DNA of 64,000 bases, from NCBI RefSeq assembly GCF_000621665.1, contig NZ_JHXQ01000019.1:1-64000 (forward strand), in the 5' to 3' direction. The position numbers were made by a program, and so were the translations under genes. Below, piece after piece: positions 17,486 to 27,720 of this stretch (the first letter of the stretch is position 1; every line of letters starts with the position of its first letter). The DNA is from Allorhizobium undicola ORS 992 = ATCC 700741 (GTDB lineage Bacteria > Pseudomonadota > Alphaproteobacteria > Rhizobiales > Rhizobiaceae). Under the pieces are notes generated by a model that saw nothing but the letters and a program-made list of their open reading frames with translations, ran no database searches and was not told the origin of the DNA.

Positions 17486-18351
17486 ACATCACCTGCCAGA
17501 GGTTCTGCCGGTTTCCCGTCCATGCCGCCGCTGCGCATATAGATCGGCAGAAAGGCCCCCTCCTGCCGGATTTCCAGCTTGCCTTCCCGCACCAGTTCCA
17601 AAGAGGCGGCAAAGGCGCTGGCAATCGCCGTGACCCGCTCGGACGGATCGGTAAGATATTGCAGAAGATAGCTGTCGAGCGTCGTCCACTCACCCACCAC
17701 GCCAATCATCCTGTTCAGTAGCGTTCGCGCATCCACCAGCGACCACACCCGGCGGCGCTCGATGGTTACATGCGTGAAGGCGGAGCGCTGGCGCAAATTG
17801 GCATAGGCAGCCAGAAGATCGTAAAGACTTGCCTGATAGGCGGATGTAACCCGATGTGGAACATGTTCAGGCATTCCACGCGGGAAAATATCCCGCCCCA
17901 GCCGATTGCGGTTGACCAGACGCCCTGCCGCATCGCGCATCGCCTCAAGCCGCTTCAACCGGAAGGCCAGCGCCGCCGCCATCTCCTCGCCGCTCGGTTC
18001 GTTATCCTTCGCGGGCTGAGGAATGAGCAAGCGGGATTTCAGATAGGCAAGCCAGGCCGCCATCACCAGATAATCGGCGGCAAGCTCGATACGGATGCGC
18101 CGCGCCTGTTCGATAAAGTTCAGATATTGCTCGGCAAGCGCCAGCACCGAAATCCGCGCCAGATCGACCTTCTGATTGCGTGCCAGAAACAGCAAAAGAT
18201 CGAGCGGTCCTTCAAAGCCAGCGACATCGATCACCAGTGCCGGATCGGCGCTGCCGCGCTCCCCCCGTTCTTCCTGCCAAAGCTTTTCCAGCGGCGCCGC
18301 GCGGGCCGCATCATCCGGCGACGGGGTGGACGATCCGGCAGGCATCGCCAT
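17482..18351 (-). CDS. scpA: Segregation and condensation protein A
   Basis: A 289-residue kleisin linking the SMC heads. The N-terminal block FEGPLDLLLFLARNQKVDLARI (about residues 49-70) and DYLVMAAWLAYLKSRLLIP are diagnostic, and the C-terminal winged helix with VTAIASAFAASLELVREG contacts SMC. The start ATG at 18351 overlaps the nagZ stop by one base (ATGA). The nagZ-scpA-scpB order is common in alphaproteobacteria. Confidence 0.94.
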   Translation of the reverse strand: MAMPAGSSTPSPDDAARAAPLEKLWQEERGERGSADPALVIDVAGFEGPLDLLLFLARNQKVDLARISVLALAEQYLNFIEQARRIRIELAADYLVMAAWLAYLKSRLLIPQPAKDNEPSGEEMAAALAFRLKRLEAMRDAAGRLVNRNRLGRDIFPRGMPEHVPHRVTSAYQASLYDLLAAYANLRQRSAFTHVTIERRRVWSLVDARTLLNRMIGVVGEWTTLDSYLLQYLTDPSERVTAIASAFAASLELVREGKLEIRQEGAFLPIYMRSGGMDGKPAEPLAGDV

Positions 18352-19367
18352 CAGACCGCCGCCATCAGCGCGGCGAATTCATCGCGCAAAGCTGCTTCAT
18401 CCGCATCCTCGCCCCTGCCCAAAGCCGCCTCCACAGCCAGCGCCCGCGCAAGAGCGGCATTTTCAAGCTGAGGCGCCTCAGTAGCAACCTCAACCATTTC
18501 CTCCATGATGCCGTGGCAATGCAGCAGCATGTCATTGCCCGCCGCAACAACCGCCCGCGCCCTCTCACCAATCGTGCCACGCAAGGCATTCATCGAAAGG
18601 TCATCATTCATCAACAGGCCCTGAAAGCCGATTTCCCCGCGAATGACCTGATCGATTACGGTTTTCGACGTGGAGGCGGTAAAATCCGGATCATAGGCGG
18701 AATAGACGACATGCGCCGTCATGGCCATCAGCTCCCGGTTCAGCCGCTTGAAAGGCGGGAAATCATGCGCGCGCAAATCATCGCGCGACGTCTCCACCAC
18801 CGGCAGTTCATGGTGCGAATCCGCCATGCCACGCCCGTGGCCGGGAATATGCTTCACCACCGGCAGAACACCGCCGGCCTTCAGCCCTTCGGCTGCCGCC
18901 TCGCCCAATTCACCGACAATGACGGAATCGAAACCATAGGCCCTGTCGCCAATAACGTTATTGGCGCCTTCGACCGGCACATCCAGCACAGGCAGACAAT
19001 TGACATTGATGCCATAGCGGCCGAGATCGACGGCATGGAGCCGCGACATGATCCAGGCGGCACGCAGCCCCTTTTCCCGATCCTTGCGGTAGAGAGCGCC
19101 CAGGGCCGCGCCGGAGGGATAACGCGGCGCCATGGGCTCGCGGATACGCTGTACCCTGCCACCTTCCTGATCGATCAGGACAGGCGCCAGCCGCCCACCC
19201 ACCGTGTCGCGAAGCGCTTCGACAAGATCGGCGATCTGCGCGCCTTCCACGCAATTGCGGCCAAACAGGATAAAGCCCCAAGGCTGATGTTCGCGAAAAA
19301 ATGCGATTTCATCGGGAGTGAGAACCGGGCCTGAGCAGCCCAAAATCATGGCTTTTGCTTGAGTCAT
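18351..19367 (-). CDS. nagZ: Beta-N-acetylhexosaminidase (GH3)
   Basis: From ATG 19367 a 338-residue cytoplasmic glycosidase that removes N-acetylglucosamine from anhydro-muropeptides during peptidoglycan recycling. The GH3 signature with the catalytic loop KHIPGHGRGMADSHHELP is at about residues 170-187, and the nucleophile region NDDLSMNAL follows near residue 245. The longer frame to 19385 adds six residues without a better ribosome site. It lies between the SPOR-domain gene (385 bases upstream, with two repeats in between) and scpA. Confidence 0.94.
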   Translation of the reverse strand: MTQAKAMILGCSGPVLTPDEIAFFREHQPWGFILFGRNCVEGAQIADLVEALRDTVGGRLAPVLIDQEGGRVQRIREPMAPRYPSGAALGALYRKDREKGLRAAWIMSRLHAVDLGRYGINVNCLPVLDVPVEGANNVIGDRAYGFDSVIVGELGEAAAEGLKAGGVLPVVKHIPGHGRGMADSHHELPVVETSRDDLRAHDFPPFKRLNRELMAMTAHVVYSAYDPDFTASTSKTVIDQVIRGEIGFQGLLMNDDLSMNALRGTIGERARAVVAAGNDMLLHCHGIMEEMVEVATEAPQLENAALARALAVEAALGRGEDADEAALRDEFAALMAAV

Positions 19368-19467
19368 GCCATGACGATAGCGCATCGTGAACAGAAATGT
19401 AATCTGGACAACGAGACATGGCCTGTGGACGAAAAACAGACGCTCTGTCCCCTCGCCGCCCCTGGAG

Positions 19468-19555
19468 CGATTTTCGATCTGATTGAATCAGATCGGCGCT
19501 CCAAAATTTTCTTTTCGAAGCATAATCTCGTCGATCCTCGTTTCACGCCGGTCGG
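19468..19555 (+). repeat. Interspersed repeat family C, copy 1
   Basis: A palindrome around GATCTGATTGAATCAGATC followed by a conserved tail with GAAGCATAATCTCGTCGATC and CGTTTCACGCCGGTC. The reverse complement of 32975-33063 matches over the whole length. The hairpin could act as a terminator for transcripts from either side. Confidence 0.75.
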
Positions 19556-19562
19556 ATTATGC

Positions 19563-19665
19563 TCTAGACGGTTCATTGTTTCACGGAAACATTGAACCGC
19601 TCTAACTATCTGTTTTTACGCATTTTCAGACGGAAAACCGGCTTCCACTTTTACTGAAAATGCTC
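19563..19665 (-). repeat. Interspersed repeat family B, copy 1
   Basis: Its reverse complement is clearly homologous to 59529-59630: both contain GGTTTT-GCG-type arms, CAGA(C/T)AGTTAGAGC and the hairpin GTTTCCGTGAAAC. About 100 bp, no coding potential. It fills the gap between nagZ and the SPOR-domain gene together with family C copy 1; nothing else is seen in 19368-19751. Confidence 0.75.
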
Positions 19666-19751
19666 AAATGCCCGGGCGCGTGAACGCCCCAGGCCGTAGC
19701 AGAACAACCTCCCGCCTGCCGGTGCAGGCGGGACGGTCTTGATTGCCAAAT

Positions 19752-22307
19752 TTACCGTGGAACCGCCATGCAGGTGCCACCGGCGGCGCGATACTTCTCG
19801 CAAAGCGCCACCGCCCCCGCCTTATCGCCTGCGGGAATGCGAACACGGTAATAGGTGCCTTTGCCGGGAATATCCGCTGCCTTGATGTCCACGCCCTTGC
19901 CGCCAATCACCGATGCAAACTTGGTGGAGAGCGTCTGATAGCTCTTCTTGGCGTCAGCCTCGGTGGGAAGCGAGGAAATCTGCACGACATAACCACCTGC
20001 CGCAGAACTCGCCTGAGAAACAGGTGTCGCGGCTGGCATTGCTGCGGGCTGGGCCGTGGGTTTTACAGGCTGGGCGGCAGCCGTTTGCACCGCCGCAGGG
20101 CGCGGCGTGGGAACCGTCTGTACCGCACCGGCCTGCGAGGCTGGCGAAGGCGCTGGCGCCTGCGCCGACGGCGCTGCAAGTGCGGATTGCTGAGCAGTCG
20201 CCGGTTGCCCGGCATTTGCGGGCGCGGCAGTTTCCTGCGCCACCAGCGAGCCATCCGGACGCACGATCATGGTTTTGACCTTGCGCGGCTGGAGCGACGG
20301 ATCGGCCTGCGTCTGACCTTGGGCCTGCCCCTGGGCCTGTCCTTGACCCTGGGTCTGGTTCTGTGCTGGCGCGGCGTTTGTCGCGGCGGTGCCGTTCTGG
20401 GCCTGCGCGGCGGCATCGGGATTGCCCGCGTCGTCCTCGGCCTCATTTTCCATGGGCAGATTATCCGGACCGAGCGTTCGTTGCGCCACGTCCATCGGCT
20501 CCTCGTCGGAGGAGATCAGGTTTTTCTGCGTGGGCTGATCGGTATTGGCACCGGCAACGCGATCATAGACGGCCTTATCCTGGTTTGGCACGGACTTGCC
20601 GCCGGGATCCACCGGCACGACCTTGACCGGATTTTTATCCGCCATGACGATCTTTGGCTCGTCGCTGCCAATGCCCTCGGCGCCGCCCACGAATTTCCAG
20701 GCGAGCGCCCCGCCACCGGCTACCAGCACGACGGCTGCGGCGGCAGCGACCATGACCCAGCGACGCGAAGGATTTTGCTCCTCGGGAAAATCGTCTTCAT
20801 CGAACTCAACTTCCTCAAGGGGAGCGGCAGCTGCGTGCGGACGGGTGCCAAAGCTGTTGGGACCATCGAGACTGCGGCGGAAATCCTCTTCCAATGCCTT
20901 TTCGAAGACATCGAAATCCTCGCTTGGCATGGCGCGAACCTGCTGCACCATTGGCGGCACGGCAATGGCCGCAGCAGCGGCAACCGGCGCAGCCTGAGCG
21001 GCGGCAGACGCGCCAGCCTGAACGGGACGGGTGGCCTGATCGACCTTCTGTTCAAGCAAGGTCGCCAGTTCGGCATCGATGTCGAAATCGAATTCCTGAC
21101 TGAGACCGGCAGGCGGCACCTCTTCCTCAACCTTGGGAAGTTCCGGGACTTCAAGATGCGCCAGATGTTCCAGCTGATCGTCCTGATCGGCAATCTCGGT
21201 AGCATCGAAGGGCAGATGATCTTCCGGGACCACCTGCTCGTCTGCGGGCGCGGCGGCAGCAGGGGCGACATCTGCCGGGACGGCGGCAAGCTCTGCCAGA
21301 TCCAGCTCAATATCGTCCAGCTCAAGCTCGAAGCCTTCGCCGAAGAGATCGACATCGTCATCCGAAGCTGCAACGGGCGCAGCTGCAACCGGCGCAGTTG
21401 CAACCGGCGACGGCGCCGCGGCCATAACGGGCGCAGCCATTGCCGCGGCAGCGGCAACTGCGGCAGGCGGCGGCGGGGCATGAACGACCGGGCGCGGCGC
21501 TACCGGCTGGGTGTTGGCCTGCGCCAGTTCCTCGAAAAAGCTTGGCACTTCGCGGCGCACCGGCGCAATCGGGGCATCGGGATAGACCAACGACGCGGTT
21601 TCGACGATCGGACGGGCCGCAACCGGGCGCATGACAGGTTCAGCTTCGGCCTCAGGCGAAAAACCGAAGTCGAAATCAGCCTCACGTTCAGCAAAGGCCT
21701 CAGCGGGAATGGCCGTGACGGGTGCGGCTACGAATTCAGGTTCGCGGCGCAGCGCTGGCTCTGGCGGAACAGAGGGTTCCAGGCGCGGCTCCTGCCGCTG
21801 CGGCGTTGACTGACGGACAGGGTTGAAATTGGCAAGCGGCAGGCGGTGGCGTCCATAGCCATTCAGCGGATCGGCGCCACCACTGCGGGAGGCGGGCTCG
21901 ACGACCGGTTCGGCATCGCCAACCGACCACTCCACCTCATTCGCCAGCAAGCCCTCATCGGCAGGCTCGGTTTCGCCAAATGACACAGGCTCGGCGATGG
22001 GAGCATAGACATGACCGGGAGCGCCACCAGGGTCAGACGGCAGCTGATGGCCATAAGGCTTGCCGGATTGCGACCGATCCCCCATGTCGGGAAGCTCGAA
22101 CTCGTCCAGCTCTTGCAGGAGATCGTCCTGCAAATCCACCGTTTCCACGGAGGCAGGGCGCGCTTCCTTCAATTCGCCATGACGCACGGAAGGCGCCTCA
22201 TAGCCTACGAGACGGGCAAGCTCCGCCAGCGGATCACCCTCCGCAAAGCCGTTGCCTGCCGACCCCCTACTATATGCCGCCTGTTTCTGCACCATACCTA
22301 CATCCAC
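19752..22307 (-). CDS. SPOR-domain membrane protein
   Basis: An 851-residue protein. Residues 1-510 are acidic, Pro/Ala-rich and low in order. One membrane helix (about 514-535, WVMVAAAAAVVLVAGGGALAW) anchors it, and a second linker rich in Gln/Gly/Ala/Pro (QGQGQAQGQAQGQTQ, about 650-670) leads to a C-terminal SPOR domain (about 770-851, YVVQISSLPTEADAKKSYQ). SPOR domains bind denuded glycan strands at division sites, so a septal peptidoglycan role is likely. The cytoplasmic part is unusually long. Alternative start at 22295. It sits between argS and nagZ on the same strand. Confidence 0.85.
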   Translation of the reverse strand: MDVGMVQKQAAYSRGSAGNGFAEGDPLAELARLVGYEAPSVRHGELKEARPASVETVDLQDDLLQELDEFELPDMGDRSQSGKPYGHQLPSDPGGAPGHVYAPIAEPVSFGETEPADEGLLANEVEWSVGDAEPVVEPASRSGGADPLNGYGRHRLPLANFNPVRQSTPQRQEPRLEPSVPPEPALRREPEFVAAPVTAIPAEAFAEREADFDFGFSPEAEAEPVMRPVAARPIVETASLVYPDAPIAPVRREVPSFFEELAQANTQPVAPRPVVHAPPPPAAVAAAAAMAAPVMAAAPSPVATAPVAAAPVAASDDDVDLFGEGFELELDDIELDLAELAAVPADVAPAAAAPADEQVVPEDHLPFDATEIADQDDQLEHLAHLEVPELPKVEEEVPPAGLSQEFDFDIDAELATLLEQKVDQATRPVQAGASAAAQAAPVAAAAAIAVPPMVQQVRAMPSEDFDVFEKALEEDFRRSLDGPNSFGTRPHAAAAPLEEVEFDEDDFPEEQNPSRRWVMVAAAAAVVLVAGGGALAWKFVGGAEGIGSDEPKIVMADKNPVKVVPVDPGGKSVPNQDKAVYDRVAGANTDQPTQKNLISSDEEPMDVAQRTLGPDNLPMENEAEDDAGNPDAAAQAQNGTAATNAAPAQNQTQGQGQAQGQAQGQTQADPSLQPRKVKTMIVRPDGSLVAQETAAPANAGQPATAQQSALAAPSAQAPAPSPASQAGAVQTVPTPRPAAVQTAAAQPVKPTAQPAAMPAATPVSQASSAAGGYVVQISSLPTEADAKKSYQTLSTKFASVIGGKGVDIKAADIPGKGTYYRVRIPAGDKAGAVALCEKYRAAGGTCMAVPR

Positions 22308-22357
22308 TCGCTACGCGATCTTCGACATGCCAGCGCAATGTGGGTAAATGGTGATGC

Positions 22358-24115
22358 CTATCGCATTTCCTCCGGTGCGTCGGTGCCGGTAATGGCAAGA
22401 CCCGACTTCAATACGGAAGCGACGGCATACACCAGCCCGAGTCTGGCAAGGGTTGATTGTCTGTTTTTATCGTTAACAAATCGTAATTCCGGCTGATCCT
22501 TACCCTTGTTCCAGTGCGCATGGAAGGAACTTGCCAGATCATAAAGATAAAAAGCAACGCGATGCGGCTCTAACGACTGTGCCGCAGCTTCTATGATTCG
22601 CGGATATTCGGCAAGTTTTGCAATCAATTGCACCTCGGCCGGATCGGTCACGCCATCGACGGCGGAAGCCAGCACTTCGCAAGACAGGTCGATGTCAGCA
22701 AAGGCTTCGCGCGCCTGCCGGAAGATAGACATGCAACGGGCATGGGCATATTGCACGTAAAACACCGGATTGTCTTTCGACTGTTCCGTAACCTTGGCGA
22801 AATCGAAGTCCAGCGGCTCGCTGTTCTTGCGGTAAAGCATCATGAAGCGCACGCTGTCGCGGCCCACTTCCTCCACGACATCGCGCAGGGTGACGAAATC
22901 GCCGGAGCGCTTCGACATCTTGACCGGCTCGCCATCGCGGTAAAGCTTGACGAGCTGGCAAAGAAGCACGGTAAGCCTGGACTTGCCTTCCGACACAGCC
23001 CGCGCCACCGCCTCCAGCCGCTTGACATAACCGCCATGATCGGCACCCAGCACATAGATCATCTGCTCGAAGCCGCGATCGAACTTGTCCTTGAAATAGG
23101 CCACGTCGGCGGCAAAATAGGTGTAGCTGCCATCCGACTTGATGAGCGGGCGGTCAATATCGTCACCCACTTCGGTCGAGCGGAACAGGGTCTGTTCGCG
23201 GTCTTCCCAATCCTCCGGCAATTGTCCCTTCGGCGGCGGCAACGTGCCACGATAGACATGGCCCTTGAAGGTCAGGTCGTTGATTGCGGTGCGGATCGGC
23301 GCGCCGCCATTGGCATGAAGCTGACGCTCGGAATAGAACAGGTCGTGATGCACGTTGAGTGCGGCAAGATCAGCTCTGATCATTTCCATCATCGCGGCGA
23401 TGGCGCGATCCTTGACGATCGCCATCCACTCTTCTTCCGGCATGTTGTGCAGGCGCACGCCGAATTCCTGCGCCAGCGCCTCGCCCACCGGCTTCAGATA
23501 ATCGCCCGGATAAAGGCCTGCGGGAATTTCGCCAACGCTTTCGCCCAGCGCTTCGCGGTAGCGGATGAACACCGAACGCGCCAGCACGTCGATCTGCGAG
23601 CCGGCATCGTTGATGTAATATTCCTTGGTGACGCCGAAGCCTGCAAAGCCCAGCAGATTGGCCAGCGCATCGCCAACCACCGCGCCACGGCAATGGCCCA
23701 CATGCATGGGGCCGGTGGGATTGGCCGAAACATATTCCACATTGACCTTGCGACCCGCACCAAGCGGCGAGCGGCCGAAATCCGTGCCGTCAACGACCAT
23801 GGAAGAGAGAAGGCGCTGCCAATAGGCCGTGGAAAGGCGGATGTTCAAAAAGCCCGGCCCGGCAACGGAAACCTCGGCAATATCGGCGTCCTGCTTCAGC
23901 GCCGCGCCCAGAAGCTCGGCCAGCGCACGCGGATTGGTGCCCAGCGGCTTGGCCAGCACCATGGCGGCATTGGTGGCTGCATCGCCGTGGCTGGCATCAC
24001 GCGGGGGCTCGACGACAATCCTGTCAAACGTGATCTCGCTTCGCTTTTCCTTCACCAGGTCAAGGGTTTCGAGGGCGTTTTTGATTCGATTTTCGAAATC
24101 GGCAAACAGGTTCAT
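22358..24115 (-). CDS. argS: Arginyl-tRNA synthetase
   Basis: A 585-residue class I synthetase charging tRNA-Arg. The HIGH-like motif is [13 protein letters not shown] (about residues 130-142), the KMSKS-like motif is KMSKRSGD (about 395-402), and the C-terminal anticodon-binding helix bundle has [15 protein letters not shown]. Start at 24115 ([15 protein letters not shown]). It follows dgt by about 60 bases and precedes the SPOR-domain gene by 50, consistent with one transcript. Confidence 0.96.
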   Translation of the reverse strand: MNLFADFENRIKNALETLDLVKEKRSEITFDRIVVEPPRDASHGDAATNAAMVLAKPLGTNPRALAELLGAALKQDADIAEVSVAGPGFLNIRLSTAYWQRLLSSMVVDGTDFGRSPLGAGRKVNVEYVSANPTGPMHVGHCRGAVVGDALANLLGFAGFGVTKEYYINDAGSQIDVLARSVFIRYREALGESVGEIPAGLYPGDYLKPVGEALAQEFGVRLHNMPEEEWMAIVKDRAIAAMMEMIRADLAALNVHHDLFYSERQLHANGGAPIRTAINDLTFKGHVYRGTLPPPKGQLPEDWEDREQTLFRSTEVGDDIDRPLIKSDGSYTYFAADVAYFKDKFDRGFEQMIYVLGADHGGYVKRLEAVARAVSEGKSRLTVLLCQLVKLYRDGEPVKMSKRSGDFVTLRDVVEEVGRDSVRFMMLYRKNSEPLDFDFAKVTEQSKDNPVFYVQYAHARCMSIFRQAREAFADIDLSCEVLASAVDGVTDPAEVQLIAKLAEYPRIIEAAAQSLEPHRVAFYLYDLASSFHAHWNKGKDQPELRFVNDKNRQSTLARLGLVYAVASVLKSGLAITGTDAPEEMR

Positions 24116-24177
24116 CGGATCGATCCAGACATGTGAGACAGGCGCGGCACTAACAGGCCGCGCATTTGGCCCGCTGC

Positions 24178-25395
24178 CTAGCGCAAATCGGGAGTATGGT
24201 CAAACAGCTGGCGATGCACACGTTCGGCATAGGTATCCGTCATGCCGGCGAGATAATCGCCCACATGCCGCGCCTTGGCGGGCGTTTCCAGCCCTTCGAT
24301 GTGCTCCACCCAATAGTGGCTCTTCATCAGCTTCGGCTCTTCCATATAGGCGTTGAACAGGTCGGTCACGATCTTGGCGGCAGCCGCCCGGATGCGCATG
24401 ATCTCCGGATGCCGGTAGATTTTGGAAAACAGCAGCTTCTTGATCTGCCTGTCCGTCTCGGCCATGGCATTGGAGAAGGTAATGACGGTTTCGCCCGCCT
24501 GACGGATGTCATCGCAAGACATGGGCTTGATGCGCTGAAGCCGCTCCTGGGCCACGGCAATCACATCCTCGACCATACGGGTGATCTGGCGGCGCATGAT
24601 TTCATGCGTGAACCGGTCGTCGTCAAGGCGCGGATATTTATCGCGCACTTCCTGCATCAACCCCGCCAGAAACGGCACCTCCTCCAGCATGTCGAAGCTG
24701 AGATAGCCGGAGCGGATACCGTCATCTATGTCATGGGTATTATAGGCAATGTCGTCGGCAACGGCGGCGGCCTGCGCCTCAAGGCTTGCATGGCTGGCCA
24801 GATCGAGATCCTGAAGGCCGCAATATTCAACGATGGGCAACGGCACGGGGCCGCGTGTGCCCTCGCCTGCCGCCGTCATCAGCGGGCCATTGTGTTTCAC
24901 CAGACCTTCCAGTGTTTCCCAGCACAGGTTCAGCCCGTCGAACTCCGCATAGCGCCGCTCCAGCTTGGTGACGATGCGCAGCGACTGGGCATTGTGATCG
25001 AAGCCGCCATAGGGTTTCAACACTTCATCCAGCGCATCTTCGCCGGTATGGCCAAAGGGTGTGTGGCCAAAATCATGCACCAGTGCCACGCCTTCAGCCA
25101 GATCCTCGTCTATGCGAAAGGCGCGGGCGAGTGCGCGGGCAATCTGCGCCACCTCTATCGTATGCGTCAGCCGCGTCCGGTAATGATCGCCATCCGGCCC
25201 GATGAAGACCTGCGTCTTGTGCTTGAGCCGGCGAAAGGCAGTGGTATGGACGATGCGATCCCGGTCTCGCTGGAATTCCGAGCGTGTGAGGCTGGAGGTT
25301 TCCGGATAAAGCCGGCCCCGGCTGGTCCAGGGGTCCGCCGCAAAAACCGCTCTTTCACCAAAACCGAAGCCCAGTGCATTTCTATCAATCGTCAT
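24178..25395 (-). CDS. dgt: Deoxyguanosinetriphosphate triphosphohydrolase-like protein
   Basis: A 405-residue HD-domain dNTP triphosphohydrolase, which splits dNTPs into nucleoside and triphosphate. Metal-binding HD residues are in [16 protein letters not shown] and [19 protein letters not shown] (about residues 71-125), with [13 protein letters not shown] supplying the last aspartate. It is of the short, 'type 2' bacterial form. It is the first gene of the minus-strand block ending at nlpD and is divergent from the Fe-S protein gene at 25582. Confidence 0.93.
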   Translation of the reverse strand: MTIDRNALGFGFGERAVFAADPWTSRGRLYPETSSLTRSEFQRDRDRIVHTTAFRRLKHKTQVFIGPDGDHYRTRLTHTIEVAQIARALARAFRIDEDLAEGVALVHDFGHTPFGHTGEDALDEVLKPYGGFDHNAQSLRIVTKLERRYAEFDGLNLCWETLEGLVKHNGPLMTAAGEGTRGPVPLPIVEYCGLQDLDLASHASLEAQAAAVADDIAYNTHDIDDGIRSGYLSFDMLEEVPFLAGLMQEVRDKYPRLDDDRFTHEIMRRQITRMVEDVIAVAQERLQRIKPMSCDDIRQAGETVITFSNAMAETDRQIKKLLFSKIYRHPEIMRIRAAAAKIVTDLFNAYMEEPKLMKSHYWVEHIEGLETPAKARHVGDYLAGMTDTYAERVHRQLFDHTPDLR

Positions 25396-25581
25396 GCCGT
25401 TCCATTCCTGCCATTGACGCTTTCCAGCAGCGTTTATACCTATAGCACCGCCGGGGCCTATCGGGATTTATATCGGTGGAAGCACCGCTTTGGATGACAT
25501 CCGTGTAAAAATGCATGATAATCCGGCTTATCTTTCGAGTTTTTCGGTTTCTGCGGGCCTTGAACCCGTATGGAGGCAAAT

Positions 25582-25914
25582 ATGACGAATCAGAGTGTAA
25601 CGCTCTCCGCACAGGCTGCAAAACGCATCAACAAGATCGTTTCCACTGAGGCGGGAAAACAGGCGCTCAGAATTTCCGTGGAAGGCGGCGGCTGTTCCGG
25701 CTTTTCCTACAAGTTCGATCTCGACGGCGCACCGCAGGACGATGACATCGTGATCGAGCGGGATGGCGCAAGGCTGATCATCGACCCCGTATCGCTGGTT
25801 TACATGGAAGGCTCGGAAGTCGATTTCGTGGACAATCTTCTGGGTCAGTCCTTCCAGATCAAAAATCCCAACGCTGTCGCCAGTTGCGGCTGCGGCACCA
25901 GCTTCTCGGTGTGA
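25582..25914 (+). CDS. erpA: Iron-sulfur cluster insertion protein (A-type, ErpA/IscA)
   Basis: A 110-residue A-type carrier with the three conserved cysteines: C38 in VEGGGCSGFSY and C102/C104 in SCGCGTSF. It receives and delivers Fe-S clusters to apo-proteins. GGAGG lies 7 bases before ATG 25582, which decides this start over the frame beginning at 25570. ErpA is the usual name of this ortholog in rhizobia, but IscA/SufA cannot be excluded by sequence alone. It is followed by xthA. Confidence 0.9.
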   Translation: MTNQSVTLSAQAAKRINKIVSTEAGKQALRISVEGGGCSGFSYKFDLDGAPQDDDIVIERDGARLIIDPVSLVYMEGSEVDFVDNLLGQSFQIKNPNAVASCGCGTSFSV

Positions 25915-26007
25915 CCGGAAAACCGGGTACAAATCGGCTGGAACCCCTCTTCATTCCATGGCAGGCCATCCTGACGGCCAGATGCGCCATGACCTCCGGA
26001 GCAGAGC

Positions 26008-26793
26008 ATGAAAATCGCCACCTGGAACATCAACGGCGTCAAGGCGCGCATCGCCAATCTCTGCCAATGGCTGGAAAGCTCCGCCCCGGATATAGCCTGC
26101 CTTCAGGAGATCAAATCCGTGGACGAGGGCTTCCCCCGCATGGAGATAGAGGCGCTTGGCTATCATGTTGAAACCCATGGACAAAAGGGGTTTAACGGCG
26201 TGGCGCTTCTGTCAAAAATGCGGCCCGATGAAGTGCATCGCGGGCTTCCTGGCGACGACGCGGATGAACAGGCCCGCTTCATCGAGGGTGTTTTTTCCGT
26301 CGAGGGCGGCGTCTTGCGCGTCTGCTCTCTTTACCTGCCGAACGGCAATCCGGCGGACGACCCGGTGAAATACCCCTACAAGCTGGCCTGGATGGAACGG
26401 CTGCGGCGCTATGCCGAACAGAGGCTCGCGCTTGAAGAGCCCTTGATTCTGGCGGGCGATTACAATGTCATTCCCGAGCCGCATGATTGCCACGACCCGA
26501 AAGTGTGGGAAGGCGATGCGCTTTTCCTGCCCACCACGCGCGCGGCCTTCCGCAGGCTTGAAAATCTGGGCTTCACCGATGCCGTCCGCGCCACGAGTGA
26601 TGCGGTAAAACACTATTCCTTCTGGGATTATCAGGCAGGCGCCTTCCAGAAAAACAACGGCATCCGCATCGATCACCTCCTGCTTTCGCCGGAAGCCGCG
26701 GACCGCCTCGTCTCAACCGATATTGAAAAACATGTGCGGAGCTGGGAAAAGCCCTCGGACCACGTTCCGGTCATCGGACATTTCAATTTCTGA
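26008..26793 (+). CDS. xthA: Exodeoxyribonuclease III
   Basis: A 261-residue AP endonuclease/3'-exonuclease for base-excision repair. Family motifs are WNINGVKAR (residues 5-13), LQEIKSVDEGFP, AGDYNVIPEPHDCHDP and IRIDHLLLSPE, with the catalytic histidine in SDHVPVIGHFNF at the C-terminus. GGAGCAGAGC precedes the ATG at 26008. It is the second gene after erpA and converges with exoR. Confidence 0.95.
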   Translation: MKIATWNINGVKARIANLCQWLESSAPDIACLQEIKSVDEGFPRMEIEALGYHVETHGQKGFNGVALLSKMRPDEVHRGLPGDDADEQARFIEGVFSVEGGVLRVCSLYLPNGNPADDPVKYPYKLAWMERLRRYAEQRLALEEPLILAGDYNVIPEPHDCHDPKVWEGDALFLPTTRAAFRRLENLGFTDAVRATSDAVKHYSFWDYQAGAFQKNNGIRIDHLLLSPEAADRLVSTDIEKHVRSWEKPSDHVPVIGHFNF

Positions 26794-26901
26794 CGGCTGG
26801 GCCTGAAACCCTTTTACGCCAATATTCGAAAAAGCGGTCGCATACTCACCGTCAGGAAATCGGCCACAAATACTGCGGCCCTTCCCAAGGGCTGCCGGGC
26901 G

Positions 26902-27720
26902 TTATTCCGGCTGCTGCTGTACTTGGGCCACGAGCGCCACGGCAGTCCTGCGCTCCTTTTCGTCGGAAAGCGAGAAGGCGCGCTCCTGAAGGTCCTGTAT
27001 CCAGCCGCAATCCTTCGGCGGGCATTTGTCGATGGCCGCCGTCATGAAGGCCAGGCCACGCGCCGCCTGCCCTTCTTCGAAAATGACGTTTCCAAACAGC
27101 GCCATGGCGCCAGCATGGCCGTTCTTGCGCGCCAGATTCAGCCATTTCTTGGCCTGCTGCACGTTTTTCTTGCCGCCCTCACCCGTCAGCAGCATTTTCG
27201 CCAGCTCAAACTGGGCCTCGGCAAAACCAAAGGTGGAAGCCGCCTGGAAATAGAGCTGACGCGCCTGTGCAAGATCGACAGCCACCGGACTGCCGGGAAT
27301 ACCTTCGTGATAGTAATTGGCCAGAGAGGTCAGGGCGTTGACGAAATAGACCGTATCTTCCGAACCCGGTTCGACACCCTGATTGGCGATTTCCGAATAG
27401 ATCTTGAAGGCCTCGTAATCGTTTTTCACCACGCCATCGCCATCGGCATACATATTGGCCAGCGCCCAGCGCGAGCCGGTATGACCTTTTTCTGCCGCAT
27501 AGCGATAGGCTTCAACGGCATCCTCGGTCTTGCCGTTCTTCTGGGCGTTGAAGCCGAATTTGAAAAGATCGAAAGGACCGGATTCCTTGCTCAGCCCGGA
27601 TTTCAGATCGAAAGCCCGTACCATGGACGGATAAGCCCCCATGCCCAGCAGCAGGGAGAAGAAGAGCGCTACCGAAATCCGCCAGTCAGGTCTCACAATG
27701 GCACCGTTATACTTGAACAT
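26902..27720 (-). CDS. exoR: ExoR-type periplasmic regulator with Sel1-like repeats
   Basis: From ATG 27720 the protein has 272 residues: a signal peptide (SVALFFSLLLGMGAYPSMVRA), then Sel1-type TPR repeats (KTEDAVEAYRYAAEKGHTGSRWALANMYADG; QAKKWLNLARKNGHAGAMALFGNV). This fits ExoR, the periplasmic inhibitor of the ExoS-ChvI two-component system in Sinorhizobium and Agrobacterium; the Brucella counterpart of that system is BvrS-BvrR. The neighbours dgt, erpA and xthA match my memory of the rhizobial exoR locus. The name rests on architecture and context. The ~590 bases upstream hold no gene. Confidence 0.8.
   Translation of the reverse strand: MFKYNGAIVRPDWRISVALFFSLLLGMGAYPSMVRAFDLKSGLSKESGPFDLFKFGFNAQKNGKTEDAVEAYRYAAEKGHTGSRWALANMYADGDGVVKNDYEAFKIYSEIANQGVEPGSEDTVYFVNALTSLANYYHEGIPGSPVAVDLAQARQLYFQAASTFGFAEAQFELAKMLLTGEGGKKNVQQAKKWLNLARKNGHAGAMALFGNVIFEEGQAARGLAFMTAAIDKCPPKDCGWIQDLQERAFSLSDEKERRTAVALVAQVQQQPE

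Noticed and set aside
19743-21809. A 688-codon plus-strand frame opposite the SPOR gene
   Set aside because: GC-rich antisense shadow, Arg/Gly/Leu-rich with no structure.
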